NCBI RefSeq assembly: GCF_902806685.2
Contig: NC_048555.1
Location: 7,006,001 to 7,070,000 of the forward strand
DNA length: 64,000 nucleotides
Reading direction: 5' to 3'
DNA from: Maniola hyperantus
Taxonomy: Eukaryota > Arthropoda > Insecta > Lepidoptera > Nymphalidae
How positions within the stretch are numbered: the first letter of the stretch is position 1; each line of letters starts with the position of its first letter. A model generated the notes under the pieces. It was given only the letters and a program-made list of their open reading frames with translations. It did no database searches and was not told the origin of the DNA. The position numbers were made by a program, and so were the translations under genes. Below, in pieces: positions 44,521 through 56,417 of this stretch.

Positions 44521-44698
44521 TATAAGTCCCGCAAATTGCTATTGCGCTGAAACCATGTCTCATTAACATCGCAATGACGTCATTTTGACGTCATTTGTCG
44601 TATATTTAAGTAAAAATATACCATCACCTCGAAACTTCAGTCTAGTGCTGACGTCACTAAAATGGCGGCCACACGCATTAGCTATTTGCGGGACTAAT
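44521..44698 (+). mobile_element. TGACGTCA-carrying MITE (copy 1)
   Basis: TATAAGTCCCGCAAATTGCT ... AGCTATTTGCGGGACTAATA inverted ends. It contains three TGACGTCA sites and AAAATGGCGGCCAC. Confidence 0.88.
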
Positions 44699-45289
44699 AA
44701 CAATATTATGGTCTGGTTTTTCTATGCGCTAACCGTAAAAAGGTCGAGAATGACGTAACTATGGTAACGAATGGTTCAAACTATGTATAACCAAGTAGGT
44801 GAAGACGATCTCAAGCAAGTTGCTGGCAGGCCACAAGTGGCACAAAACAATGTCTTACGGAAGTGCAATAAAATTTTCCTGCAGTGGACGCCTCCTATCG
44901 GTTGAAACAAAGATAGATAAAAATTCATAACCAGAGAAAAACTGGACTCTAGTTAATAATAATAATAATAATAATGTTTATGTAGGTTTATTTATTTTTA
45001 TGTATGTAAGTATATTATAACTCTTTTGGCTTTTATATGTATCTATTTTGTACGCGGGCGTGAGAGTAGATGTATATCCATAATAATAATAATAGTTTTT
45101 TTATTTTCAGGCATAAAACAACCCATATACACATATGATATAATGAATAATGAAGAGATTTTTCCTAAATGCAACTTAAACCTTACGAATTAATACGAGA
45201 ACTGCTTATTTTTAAATGGAAATAAGTAGATTTTCCAAGAAAGATCGCCAGGTAGCGAGCGATAAGGACGCCCAATTATAAGCGTATTC
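44699..45289. other. No gene; RTE scrap and (ATA)n tract
   Basis: GCAGTGGACGCCTCCTATCG (about 44880) is an RTE 3' scrap; TAATAATAATAATAATAAT lies at 44956-44974. Confidence 0.5.
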
Positions 45290-45522
45290 ATTAAGATTTT
45301 GAATGAGTGGATTACAAATAAAATTTGATTTGAGTGGATTACAAATACAAATTTCAAACCCCTATTTCACCCCCTTAGGGGTTGAATTTTCAAAAATCCT
45401 TTCTTAGCGGATGCCTACGTCATAATAGCTATCTGCAAAATTAGCCCGATGCGTCCAGTAGTTTGAGCTGTGCGTTGATAGATCAGTCAGTCAGTCACCT
45501 TTTCCTTTTATATATTTAGATA
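45290..45522 (-). mobile_element. Helitron family B with small 3'-end duplication
   Basis: GAGTGGATTACAAAT occurs twice at the left; the rest is standard to CTTTTATATATTTAGA. Confidence 0.8.
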
Positions 45523-45747
45523 AAAATGAATCAGTGTAAAGTTAATTTCATTATTATTTTCCGGAATATATAAAACCGATGGTAACCCAACAACAAATGA
45601 TTTGCAGGTATCGAATATCTCAATAAGATAAGATGCTTCCATCGGGCAGTTCCCGTTTTTTGCCTTTTTCCACGGCGATGTTTCAATCAAAGCCAAACAT
45701 TTCAATTGTTGGGAATTTGTTGGGAATTGCGTCATGAGAATCTCTTT
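45523..45747 (-). other. Unassigned 89-codon minus-strand ORF region
   Basis: The frame over 45777-45508 reads MTQFPTNSQQLKCLALIETS, PWKKAKNGNCPMEASYLIEI and so on, with coding-like composition, but runs into SINE and Helitron sequence at both ends. It is probably a fragment of a transposon protein; no family was recognised. Confidence 0.3.
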
Positions 45748-45830
45748 CATTCCATTTAGGTAAGACTGCTTCATCACTTACCGCCAGGTGAGATCGCAGT
45801 CAAAGGGTAACTTGTAAAAGAATAAAAAAG
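45748..45830 (+). mobile_element. SINE 1, 3' fragment
   Basis: GGTAAGACTGCTTCATCACT, CCAGGTGAGATCGCAGTCAA, tail AAGAATAAAAAAGG. Confidence 0.75.
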
Positions 45831-46583
45831 GTAGTAGTAGGATCTAATAGATTGGACGAAATTGCTGCTATGAAAGAAGAAAAGCGCCAGAAAATAACTT
45901 TGAAAGATTTATTTAAACTTTAAAATAATGCTTAAATTAGGTCAATAGGTAAGCTAAAAGGAGTAAATAAATGGGAGGAAAATAAACTTGAAACTTAGTA
46001 GGATTCTACTTACCATTAATAACTAAGCATATCACAAAATATCTTATTCTGAACCTATAAGAACAATAATATTATTATACTTACTCCTAGCGCCATTCTG
46101 TCATCAATATTTCAGAAGGTAGGAATTGTAATAATTGTAATTGGAGAGGCAAATGTATAATAATAAGAATAATAATGCAATTAGCCCGTCGGTATCAATA
46201 CATCGTTATAAATCACACAACTCTAATCGCATTCTTCACAAACTTATTTGTACCCGTAAGCGGAAACGATACAAAATAAATCACCTAATAACAAGAACCA
46301 ACAGCAATTAGCTAACAGAGTAAATGTTATGATTTTATTCATAACAGAAATATTTCATACAGTAATTGCCTTTGGTGACATGTTAAAAGAAATAAAGCCT
46401 AAACTAATTATACGAAAACATACGGTACCTTTTGGTAATAAGCGTTAGAATCGTATAATAAAGGATAACATTTCTATCATAAATAGTGCAGTTCTGGACC
46501 AGTTAAGTATTATAATAGTTTCCGCACCCAGAGATGGTCTTTTGTTCGGTATGAATGAAGATGTTTAGTATTATATTACATTC
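45831..46583. other. No gene or recognised repeat
   Basis: AT-rich DNA. Confidence 0.4.
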
Positions 46584-46913
46584 TAGATGACGCTCGCGAC
46601 TTCGTCCGCTTGGGTTTGGGTTTTTAAAAACCTTATGGGAACTCTGTTATTTTACGAAACAAAAATATGTCTACCTAGGCGACGGTTAATCAAGTGTCTC
46701 TGTACTTAATTTTGACAAAATTGTTTAACCGATTCAAACGACATGTGACATACACAACCTTAATGCATCGCTTAAAGCTTGAATATGACACATGTCTTTT
46801 GAATCGTCCTCTAAAGAAGCCTCTATCTTGACTATGAAATCCAATATAAGTGGATGGGCCGTGAAAAGGTCAACAGACAGACAGACACACATACACATTT
46901 TTAGTATTAGTAT
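46584..46913 (-). mobile_element. Helitron family A with ~130-bp internal insertion
   Basis: TCTAGATGACGCTCGCGACT ... GACAGACACACATACACATT. Between the CGATTCAAAC core and GGGCCGTGAAAAGG lies extra sequence not in other copies. Confidence 0.7.
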
Positions 46914-47439
46914 GCACAAGAAAGTATGTTTAATAACAACAACAAAAAAATTTAGTAAAATTACCATTAATGATATTGTAAAAAAATACTACTTACCTAA
47001 GATGATAATTTTAACACAGTCAGTTTACTTTTAATTGGCAATAGTTGGTGAATGAAACATTTTATCAGATTATGTGATGATATTTCAAAGATATTTTACT
47101 ATTAGACAGAAAGTAGTGACACAGGCGACTAACTAACTGGAGTCTGGATACGTATTTAAGTGGAATAGAATGACAGTCAATCTAGATGGTGTCGAGTATA
47201 AAGGTCAAACCACTGCGGTTGCGGTGGCTAGTGCTAGATACCCTCCTGCATTTGTATGATCTAATTTAATATAACGGATTCGAGAACTATTTTATGAGAG
47301 TAGTATCTGTAATATTTGAAATTGTATTTCTTATGCCTTGTTCCAAGTTCTGCTTGTATAGATATAACTTAGAACATCTAGGTACTTTTTAATTTTGCTC
47401 GATGATTAGATGAATTTAGGTTAAGTCAGTTTCAAAGTA
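46914..47439. other. No gene seen upstream of the candidate exon
   Basis: Possible weak coding-like stretch near 47165-47255, not convincing. Confidence 0.35.
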
Positions 47440-47603
47440 GGTACTTTTCATCATTTCCTCGCCGCCCTGGTATGGTCGGTTCGGATTCTGGAGTGAGCTT
47501 GGCTAGCTCCGGTGGTGATATGCACAGCAGTCTCACGTACCTGCAGCGGATAACTACGTCTAAGTACGGAAAAGAAACCCAGGACATAAAAAGAAGCAGG
47601 AAG
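47440..47603 (+). CDS. Isolated candidate coding exon of unknown gene
   Basis: From ATG 47472 the frame reads MVGSDSGVSLASSGGDMHSS, then LTYLQRITTSKYGKE and ends RSRK at a consensus donor AAG-GTAAGT (47604). The frame is also open upstream to 47406, so the ATG may be internal; an AG at 47439-47440 could be the acceptor. The segment is GC-richer than its surroundings, matches none of the repeats here, and is Ser/Gly rich like a disordered region. No partner exon was identified in the window, so the gene and its product are unknown. It could be an exon of a large gene or a chance ORF. Confidence 0.4.
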
Positions 47604-47753
47604 GTAAGTAAGTACAATTTAGAGTTCAGAAATCAGAAACAAGTTAATGATATTTTTGAAAGTCAACAAAATTTTGATGTAGAGCTCATTATGTTCAGGC
47701 TGCTGGTAGACTAGAAGTCTAATTAGACAGTGACGTTGAGCGCCAAAAAATAC

Positions 47754-48090
47754 ACTTTTTTAAAATTCAGATACAAGTTAGCCCTTGACTGCAATCTCAC
47801 CTGGTGGTAAGTGATGATGCAATCTAAGATGGATGCGGGTTAACCTGGAAGGGGTATGGCAGTTTTTGTTAAACCCATACCCCTTTGGTTTCTACACGGG
47901 ATCGCACCGGAACGCTAAATCTCTTAGCGGCACGGCTTTGCCGGTAGATTGATAACTAGCCACGACCGAAGCTTTCAACCAGACCAGACCAGAAAGTTAG
48001 AAATTATAAAATTCCAAACCCCTACCGGGAATCGAATCTGGGACTTCCCACTAACAAGACCACAGCGCTTACCACTGCGCAAGGGAGGTT
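47754..48090 (-). mobile_element. tRNA-derived SINE 1, full length
   Basis: TCAGATACAAGTTAGCCCTT ... TTACCACTGCGCAAGGGAGG; boxes slightly degraded. Confidence 0.88.
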
Positions 48091-48561
48091 ACAATAAATC
48101 TGTGCAATTAATAGGCAAGAGAAAACATCTGGCCATATATCGAGTAGCCCTAACCTAGATACCACACTGAGCACTAAATTAACGTCATAACCATTAAGCA
48201 CAATGTTGCCTCTTATCTAGAGAACGCAATTGGCAAACTTGAATTGAATTGCCAATTAAACGAATCAGTTAACAGATCATCGTCGCAAATAGTCTAGTAG
48301 ATTGTGTAAATTATCAGTGCCCATTACTTACATTATCACTGATTTGGTTAGCACGTCACCGCGAGTCCCAAAGGCGCCGAACGCATAAATTGTTTAAGAA
48401 AATAGACCGCCCACAATGAAATCGAGAGCTTTCGTTTGTTAGAATCGCGCTTTACACGTGTTGTACCTAATAGCATGATGGACGATGGACATCCCATTTT
48501 GAAATTGATAACTTATTGGAAGTTTTAGACTGTTGTGTGCTTATTGTGCGCTTGGGAGACA
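48091..48561. other. No gene or recognised repeat
   Basis: Ordinary AT-rich DNA. Confidence 0.4.
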
Positions 48562-49736
48562 CAATAGGCTACTTGACACTTTTTTAAAGTTGGTCTTAAA
48601 TGGTTAATATTTGTGCTATTATATCAAAAAAATTAACACTATATTTTTTTGCGCCCTAAAAACCGTAAAACTTTCATTTAAAAATATATTTTTCTTAGAC
48701 AGGTGAAACACTGTCGGCCATGTTTGGCCGATAGATTATCTGTGCTCTGACGTCATGCATTTGTAAACAACAGCATAACCTCCCAAAGTTTAATAAACAT
48801 GACTTCTATACTAGTTTACATGAAAAATATAGTAATTTTCGTTAATGTATCATCCGAGAATGTGAAAAACGCATCGATAAAGACCACAGGAAAGTTGTGG
48901 ATTAGAGTGCCCAGTAAAATAAATATACGTAACGCGAAGACTTGCTTAAAGGGATCCTATATGACTAACGACTTCAACCCAAATTTATTTTTGCAAAGAT
49001 CACTTTGTTGTAAGTCTTACTTAATAACTTATTCAATTTATAAAGAGAAAACGATATTTTTTTACGTTTACTATGAGTTTTTAGAAATATATAAAAACTA
49101 GCTTATGCTCGTGACTTCGCCCGCGTGGACTTCATAAATTTCAAACCTCCATTTAACCCACTCAGGGGTGGAATTTCAAAAAATCCTTTCCTAGTGGATA
49201 CCTTCTGTTTACCTACAAAGAACACACCCACCAAATTTCATGTATCTAGGACCAGCTGTTTAGATGTTTAGGCTGTGCGTTGATATATAAGTTAGTCAGG
49301 ACTCTAAATTGGTTCTGGTTGGTCTAACTAAAGGTTGCCTGGAAGAGATCGCTTTAGCGATAAGGCCGCCTTTGCATGCTACAGCTATTAGATTAAGATC
49401 CTGTATTGTGTTTTTTCAATGTTTACTTTGTGTTGTGTGCAATAAAGTGTAAAATAAAATAAATAATAAATTTTATATATATGGATACTACGTTAGTCCC
49501 CGCGTGACATAGGGATGACATTTCTTTGTTTACATATTTAATGACGTCACATCATGGCTGACAGCGTTTTCTGCGTTTCAAATAAAAATAAAAACTGTAT
49601 TTTTTAAAATTGGATTTATATATCCATCCTGCGTTTTTAATAATTGTTATTGATATATTTCGTTGTCTTAAGCAAAATACTATAATAAATAATCATTTAT
49701 TGGACGAAATTAGATATGAGTCAAGTAGCCTATTGG
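48562..49736 (+). mobile_element. DNA transposon (~1 kb) with CAATAGGCTACTTGAC inverted ends
   Basis: Starts CAATAGGCTACTTGACAC and ends GTCAAGTAGCCTATTG. It has no transposase; the 100-codon frame at 48799-49101 has no known domain. It contains a Helitron B-like 3' segment (49098-49312) and a LINE tail insertion (49313-49487). The copy at 43-832 is its inverted relative. Confidence 0.85.
49313..49487 (+). mobile_element. LINE 3' tail inserted in the above transposon
   Basis: AAGGTTGCCTGGAAGAGATC, TTTAGCGATAAGGCCGCCTT, GTGCAATAAAGTGTAAAATA. The copy at 43-832 lacks it, giving the empty site CTCTAAATTTATATATTGG. TAAATT is duplicated at the borders. Confidence 0.88.
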
Positions 49737-49802
49737 AAACCGTTTATTTTCTTCATTCACCAGGATGGTAGGAGGTAGTCCTGGATAAATCTAACTAGGT
49801 AC

Positions 49803-49975
49803 CTATATAAGTCCCGCAAATTGCTATTGCGCTGGTATCATGTCTCATTAACATCGAAATGACGTCATTAGGACGTCAACCGAAATAAAAATATAGCATC
49901 AGCTTGAAACTTCAGTCTATTGCTGACGCCATTAAAATGGCGGCCACGCGCATTAGCAATTTGCGGGACCTATAT
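49803..49975 (+). mobile_element. TGACGTCA-carrying MITE (copy 2)
   Basis: TATAAGTCCCGCAAATTGCT ... AGCAATTTGCGGGACCTATA; some sites mutated (TGACGCCA). Confidence 0.88.
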
Positions 49976-51109
49976 GTAAATTTTATTTTTTTGAGAAAAA
50001 TAGAAATTGGCAAGAACTTCAACGCAACTTCTCAAAGGTAGGTTGTCTAGCTATATTATGATAGTTTTTATCCCTAAAAACATTGGGGTCGTTCGGGATA
50101 TACGGAATTCAAATTTTATCGATGTTTCACCATAAATTCGTCTTTGAAACGATTTTTAACCGATTTCCAAAATCTGAATCAGAAAGATTCAGATTGAAAT
50201 CACACACACAACTAACCAACCTACATTTTAACATCTAAAGAAGTCTTCTAAAACATTGCAAAATAAACACACTGATCTTCTCGTATATGAAGATATCTAC
50301 ATTTTCTTAGGAATAGACAATGAACAATGTGCACGATTGCCGCAGTAGACAATAGTATGCGCCCTAAGCCAATGCGATAAGTTAAATCTGCCGAGAAATC
50401 CAACGGGACATGGGTTTCAATAGAATTTCAATCAGACAACATTAATATTCTTCGGCACTTGTCTCGTTAGAATATATGATGCTTACGCGCGCCGGTTTAG
50501 TAAAAAACGGTAATATTTTTGGTGAAAATTTTAACCCTGTAAAATATGAAAGGTTAGAAATACCTGGTTACTTTGTATTAATATTTGGCTCGTCAATGAT
50601 CGGCTGTTTTGGTTAAATAAGGCCTGGGGAGACAAAGCGTGACAGCAGCAGGCCATCAGAATGTCACACCGACCGTGTGTCAACAATAGGGTCTTGCAGT
50701 AATAAAATGATGTAATCTTTTATATAGCGGTAGTTTATAAATGAGGCAAGAATTCATTATTAAATAGAATCATTAAAAAAACATAATTAATTATTAACGT
50801 TACGCTGTACGGCATCCTATTAATGACGTCACAAGGCGTAGGTACACGATAAATATGTTTCAATTTTGTAACATAAAAATAGAGTAATTTCTGCGAGAAA
50901 ATATTCATACCACTGATTCGGAAGCCTTTCCTGCCGAGAAGAATTTTTATAATATTAGTGTGATTAGTGTGATTTTAGCTAAAAGGCAATTTCTTATGTC
51001 AACGATTCCTGATGTTAACAATCACAAACAACAATACGTAGGGAAGCTTTTGTATTGACATGAGAGCCAATTTATGGATGGTTACCAATTCATCACCTTG
51101 AAGATGCAC
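49976..51109. other. No gene or recognised repeat
   Basis: AT-rich DNA with no supported ORF. Confidence 0.4.
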
Positions 51110-51535
51110 AAACAAACGAAATGCAACGTGATGATGCGAACGTATTTCATAAGTAAATATACGTAATGGAGGAATCGCGAACGGCTTTATGGTGTATCCA
51201 CGTGAACTGATTTTGAGAAATGGTTATTTCGAATTCCGCTGGGTTAAAAGTACCCCATGGATATTTAGGTGGTAATTTGTGCCAGCAGATTTATTGTTCT
51301 CGGAGAAAAAGTAGGTTAACATATATTATTAATATTATTATGTTAGTGCTTGTAAGTAGGTATTACAAAGTCAGTAGCTTGATGATTAGGATTTCTGACG
51401 ATGAGAACATAGGCTTGAAGCCACAAATAAACGAAATGCAAAGTGATGGTGCGATATTAATTAATAAGTAAACATACGAAATGGATGAATCGCGAACGGC
51501 TTTATGGTGTACTCACGTGAACTGATTTTGAGAAT
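51110..51535 (+). repeat. Direct repeat of ~105 bp, spaced ~315 bp
   Basis: AACGAAATGCAACGTGATG ... GAATCGCGAACGGCTTTATG and GTGAACTGATTTTGAGAA occur at 51116-51217 and again at 51430-51533. The second half of a tandem duplication, or solo repeat ends, would explain it. Confidence 0.75.
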
Positions 51536-51774
51536 TTTAAGAAAATTTTCACATTAAATTTTTATTATTTTTTATAGGTACATAAAGATTTTATAATTCT
51601 TAGGTCATTTTTACCCCACCTGGCTGTTGTTTGAGGGTTGATCATTCGTGCGGAACAATACCAGAGTGAACGACAATACGCTGTCAACGCTTTTTCATTA
51701 CTTACTGCTTACCTATATTGGAACAAAGATTGCATAGAATCTGTTTAAATAAAAAAAAAAAAATCACATGATCA

Positions 51775-51893
51775 TCATGTATCAAGCCCATCGCCGGCTC
51801 ACTACAGAGCACGGGTATACTCTCAGAGTGAAAATGCTTTTGGCTATAATCAACCACGCTGCTGGCCTGTGCGTAGTATTGGTAGACTTCATA
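51775..51893 (-). mobile_element. SINE 2, 3' part, truncated
   Basis: ATCAAGCCCATCGCCGGCTC and GAGCACGGGTATACTCTCAG; joins Helitron B sequence at 51894. Confidence 0.72.
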
Positions 51894-51997
51894 GATAGAT
51901 AATAGCTATGACAATGCAAATTTCAGCCCGATTCGTCCGGTAGTTTGAGCTGTGCTTTGACAGATTAGTCAGTCACCTTTTCCTTTTATATATTAGA
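51894..51997 (-). mobile_element. Helitron family B, 5' part
   Basis: ATAATAGCTATGACAATGCA, CCCGATTCGTCCGGTAGTTT, TCCTTTTATATATTAGAT. Confidence 0.75.
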
Positions 51998-53160
51998 TAG
52001 ATGGAAAATTTTGACCTTGTACGATCTCTTTTAGCAAAAATCAGCCATATCGCATTGAAGAAATGATGATCAGTCAGGCATTTCTACAGCGTGGGTACAT
52101 ATAGCTGCAGGATATAGATAAAAAGATAACAAACCAAATTTTATTAAGTAAAATACAAATAGTAATATAATAATAATAAAATACAAAAAGTATATTCCAC
52201 GCGGGCATGATTTGTACAGTAATTAGATAAGCTTTAAGTTTTATTGTATTATTTTCATTAAAAAAGTAAGATATAAAAAAGTAGCAACAAGACGTCTCTA
52301 CGGCCACTGTGTTCAAGCAACAAGCGCCGAACGGCACGTCGTCGTACAGGCGGCGCCTCTCGTGTTCATCTCAACACTTTGGCACTTTGGTCATGACTAT
52401 TTACCTACATTTTGACGCCAATGCCAGTGAGATCCTTGCTGAATTAAACATACTACAGCGTTGCTATCTTTAGAAGAAGGGTCACTAGGTAATCATTAAT
52501 TAATCATTAGATCGAATCTTTTCTGCAGCATCTGTATTCAGTATTAAGTGTTATATAAACACCGAATATACGTTGTTTTGCTACGTATATTAGGAAGTAG
52601 CTGGTGTTCCTATATATTTTCAGAACCATGGAGTCGTAGGAACGACGAGCTAAAAAAGCCTAAACTAAGAAAGAAAGCCAAGTATTGCTAGCTAAGAAAG
52701 CACCTTTTTCATCCCAGGTATCACAAACATCATTCTATGCAAAGCATGCATGAAAAGCGGACACCGGAACAAGAACTATAGATACTTAGTACGAGTAAAT
52801 GCAAGAGTGTATTGCAATGCTCAGCCTACTTTGACTCCCCTAGTCCCTAAAAGCCACGGAGATCTGGGCGATCTGCTAAGCTGCTGAATTGAACGGGATG
52901 GCTAGGTGATCCGGCAAGAAGCTACACTAGTGGTCTTAGTCTCAGCCACAATTGACCCAGATATACGAAGATCACCCACGTATGAGCGCCAGGCACCCAT
53001 ATCTACGCTTGTAATAAACTGTATGTGGTTTCAGCTGGCGTCAAAAATTTTATATAAAAATTGAAAAAAAAAACTTTAAAAAAATAAAAATATATATAAG
53101 TAACATACGAAATTTTGTATGAAAACGTGTCGGAGTTGCATTGGATTAACACCTCTAAAA
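51998..53160. other. No supported gene
   Basis: The stretch 52620-53020 has a more even base composition (GGAGATCTGGGCGATCTGC and others) and could be a transposon remnant; no frame stays open. Confidence 0.35.
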
Positions 53161-53514
53161 GCAGTTACGCACTTATCCGATAGTAGTCTGTGAAAATAGG
53201 GATATAAAAACCTCGAACCGAACTCGGATCACATGAGTAAATATCGTGCTCGGATATAGCTTACGCACTAATCCGATCTCTGATCCAAATCCAAGCTATT
53301 CAGTGGACATCTTTGACATATTATCTACGTGATCTACGTCATATGTTCGATTTGACTCCGAGGTACATCCGAGATATTCTCACGGATGACGGAGAGAACT
53401 CGGATGACGGAAGTCGGCGTTAGTGCGTAAGCTACCATACAAATTGTTCTATAACTCCTTCGGAACGTATTTTTATTTTTTACGGACTCGGATCGGATGC
53501 AATGCGTAATCGTC
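53161..53514. mobile_element. MITE with inverted TACGCACTAATCCGA ends
   Basis: TAGCTTACGCACTAA (53248) and TTAGTGCGTAAGCTA (53420) are perfect inverses. Outer GTTACGCACTTATCCGA (53162) and TCGGATGCAATGCGTAATCG (53494) repeat the pattern, suggesting nested or compound copies. Confidence 0.78.
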
Positions 53515-54034
53515 CTAACGATACATACTAAAATTTTCAAGTACAGGTATTTTTCCGAATTGTGAGAGTTTGGGTTTCAAGACATCACCATGGCGCGATA
53601 GGTATTTCGTGCTGTGCAATTTACCTACATATCGACATATGCAATTGTAGAACCTCCTGAATTATACATTGAATTAAATAGCGGTTTAGATCATCACATC
53701 AGTTGTATAATAGAAATGACATGTTTATCAGTATCACACTTATGTGCTGAAGGCTCGGAGAATACAAATTGCAAATAACAATTTCATTCTACATTACTCG
53801 AACGAAATTGGGTCAGATCGGAATCGTTTTCGTCTGCTCGTTATGTCTACTGTCTTGAAAAATTCTTGAAAATGTACTTGATGCAATGCTACGAATATCT
53901 TTAATTAGCAGGATAGCTGAAGACCGATTCGCGTTTCCGCTAAGCGCAATTTAATTTCGTCTATAATTAGTCATTGATCTAAAATTAAAGCTGTTTTAAT
54001 AAGCCTCTTTATTATCAAGTATCCTTATTAGTTA
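53515..54034. other. No gene or recognised repeat
   Basis: Ordinary AT-rich DNA. Confidence 0.4.
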
Positions 54035-54260
54035 TTATAATGCGAAAGTGTGTTTGTTTGTTGGTTTGTTAGTTTGAATAGAATAGAATACTGTTTATTC
54101 GAGGTATCATATACATGTTGTTGGTTTGTCCTTTAATCACGTCGCAATGGTGCAACGAATTGATGTGATTTTTTGCACGGGTATAGATAAAGACCTGGAG
54201 ATCACTCTCCAGGCTATGTCACCATAGGCTACTTTTTATCCCGGAAAATCAATGATCTCT
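54035..54260 (+). mobile_element. Helitron family A (variant) with a short insertion
   Basis: ATTATAATGCGAAAGTGTGT, GAATTGATGTGATTTTTTGC, GGCTACTTTTTATCCCGG. GAATAGAATAGAATACTGTT at 54077 is inserted; TGTTGGTTTG repeats on either side. Confidence 0.75.
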
Positions 54261-55179
54261 AGTTCAAATCTTGTTTCAAATAGGTGCTGGCCTTAAACTT
54301 GGACTGTCATGTGTTATTCAAAATCTAAAGTACTTTAACATTTTAAGAACCCCAAGACACAAGCATCATGGAAGTAGGAACCAAGTTATAATTCTTATTA
54401 CAAGCATGTCTGCGATTATTTTTCAGAAAAAATGTGGCAACTGTCAAAAGTGCCATAATACGTTCATTCTCTTCAGAATATTATTCTCGCTTTTTTTATT
54501 GCGAGACAGGCATAGAGTTATGGAGATAACCACATCACTGGAGACAGGCTTGCGCTAGATAAGGTTTAGGTTGGAACGCGCTTGCCTAGAAGATAATAAT
54601 TGAGTAAACAGTAATCTTACCATAAATCATATCTGAATCTGCGCGCTCATATAAATAATGCACCATAATATGAAAACAAAACAAAATACTATTGTCTCGT
54701 CATTATCACAATAATAGATAGTCTCATTTATCAATTGATATAATATATATTTTTAAGGCCACTCGTCTAAACTCTAAACGTTAAATATAAAATACGACCA
54801 CATACGGCTCGCAGGTAATATAATAGTTGTGTCCACTTCCTAGTATCTGTTACGCTCGATCTTTACTCTCGTAGATAGAGGTGACAATAAATTCTAATAA
54901 AAGACGTTTCATTGAGATTAATTGTATGCAAAAATATAAATGTTTACACGGTTAGTATGGAAATAGGTTTTCGAATAATGTTTTATAACATTTTAGCCCG
55001 TAAAATGTTTATCTGGTCATAAATTTTAACACAAAATATAAGCTTTACCAGAGGCTCTACGATCTCTTTAACCTAATTTGATAAACTGAGTAAGTCATCA
55101 TCATCATTATCATCACATCGTCAACCTATAATATATTATATAGTCCGTCGTCCACAGCTGAACATAGAATTTGCTGATT
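54261..55179. other. No supported gene
   Basis: A 95-codon plus frame (54271-54558) has no start context, splice site or domain. Confidence 0.4.
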
Positions 55180-55332
55180 TGACGACCGCCCTATAGCGCA
55201 GTGGTAAGTGCTGTGGGCTTATTAATGGGAGGTCTCAGGTTCATTTCATTTCATAATTTTCACAAATAATAAATAATAATAATAATGTGTGGTCTGGTCT
55301 GGTCGGAGACTTCGGCTGCGGCTAGTCACCGT
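55180..55332 (+). mobile_element. SINE 1, 5' part
   Basis: GACCGCCCTATAGCGCAGTG (A box region), GGTCTCAGGTTCATTTC (B box degraded), then GTGGTCTGGTCTGGTCGGAG; internal AATAATAATAAT expansion. Confidence 0.72.
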
Positions 55333-56003
55333 GTAATTTTATAACTGTGTGTAATTCAAGTGAGGTGAAGAGTGCCTTTAGAACAGGCAAGTTACACCGA
55401 AATATGGCGAAAATAGCCTTATGTCGGTTTAATCTAGCCGCAAACTAATAGGGCGCCAAGAATTCGATAATGAGAGTGATAAACGATATCAGAGATTCGA
55501 TTACAGTCTACAACCGTGAGAACTTTGCCATATTCTCGGGTTACCAAAACCTTTTAGATCTTTCACTTTTTAAAATTTTTCAATTTGTTCGGAAGTAGGC
55601 ATGATAAATTATCATTATTACGCAGTTATTTGTACGCAGCCAACTCTATACTTAGGTATTTAAAAAAAACTCGTGAAAACATTTTAGTACTTATATCAAA
55701 AAAAGTATATAGGTAGGTATCTACCGAAGCTCAAACGAATAAGCAACTGTATAATGTTGCAAAATATTAGCATAGCAAACACGTGATTCTTTGACTATAT
55801 AAATATAATTACAAATAACAAACTTGAAACTTTATATTTTCATTTTACTCTAAGCAGAAGGAATTGCTAATACGGTAGGTACCTACCGTTGTAAAAAAAA
55901 TTCAAAGGTACAAATGTTGATTTAAAATTCGTATGAATGAATTGCCATCTACTACTTATAATCATAAGTGTTATTCTCACCAGTGTTATTATGTTTATAT
56001 CCA
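55333..56003. other. No gene or recognised repeat
   Basis: Ordinary AT-rich DNA. Confidence 0.4.
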
Positions 56004-56130
56004 ATCCAATCCAATCCATCAGCCTTTCCGCGCCACCAAACACGTTCCTCCGCCTTCCTCATTCATCCGCTCCCAACCACCTTCTTCAGGTCATCGGTCC
56101 AGCGGGCTGGGGGTCGTCCCACACTGCGCT
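56004..56130 (-). mobile_element. RTE-type LINE remnant with (ATTGG)n tail
   Basis: The minus strand encodes KRSVGRPPARWTDDLKKVVG, the conserved RTE C-terminal block, then decays. CCAATCCAATCCAATCC is the tail. Confidence 0.78.
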
Positions 56131-56169
56131 TGTTTATATATCTTTGTCTATATAATATATGTATGTGAA

Positions 56170-56394
56170 TCTAAATATATAAAAGGCAAAGGCGACTGAC
56201 TGACCGCCTGATCTATTAACGCACAGTTTAAACCACTGCAACTGGACGGATCGTGCTGGGCATGCAGATAGCTAATAGGAAGAAGACATCGCATAAGAAA
56301 GGATTTTTGAACATTCAACCCCAAGGGTTGTATGTAAAATAGGGTTTAAAATTTGTATAGTCCACGACGCAGTCGCTGGCATAAGCTAGTAGAT
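56170..56394 (+). mobile_element. Helitron family B
   Basis: TCTAAATATATAAAAGGCAA ... GTCGCTGGCATAAGCTAGT; diverged. Confidence 0.82.
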
Positions 56395-56417
56395 CATAAG
56401 ACTATCGTTACCAAGAT

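Noticed and set aside
48799..49101. 100-codon frame in the 48.6-49.7 kb transposon as a possible transposase
   Set aside because: Too short, no catalytic residues recognisable, and the sister copy at 43-832 carries it without selection signs.
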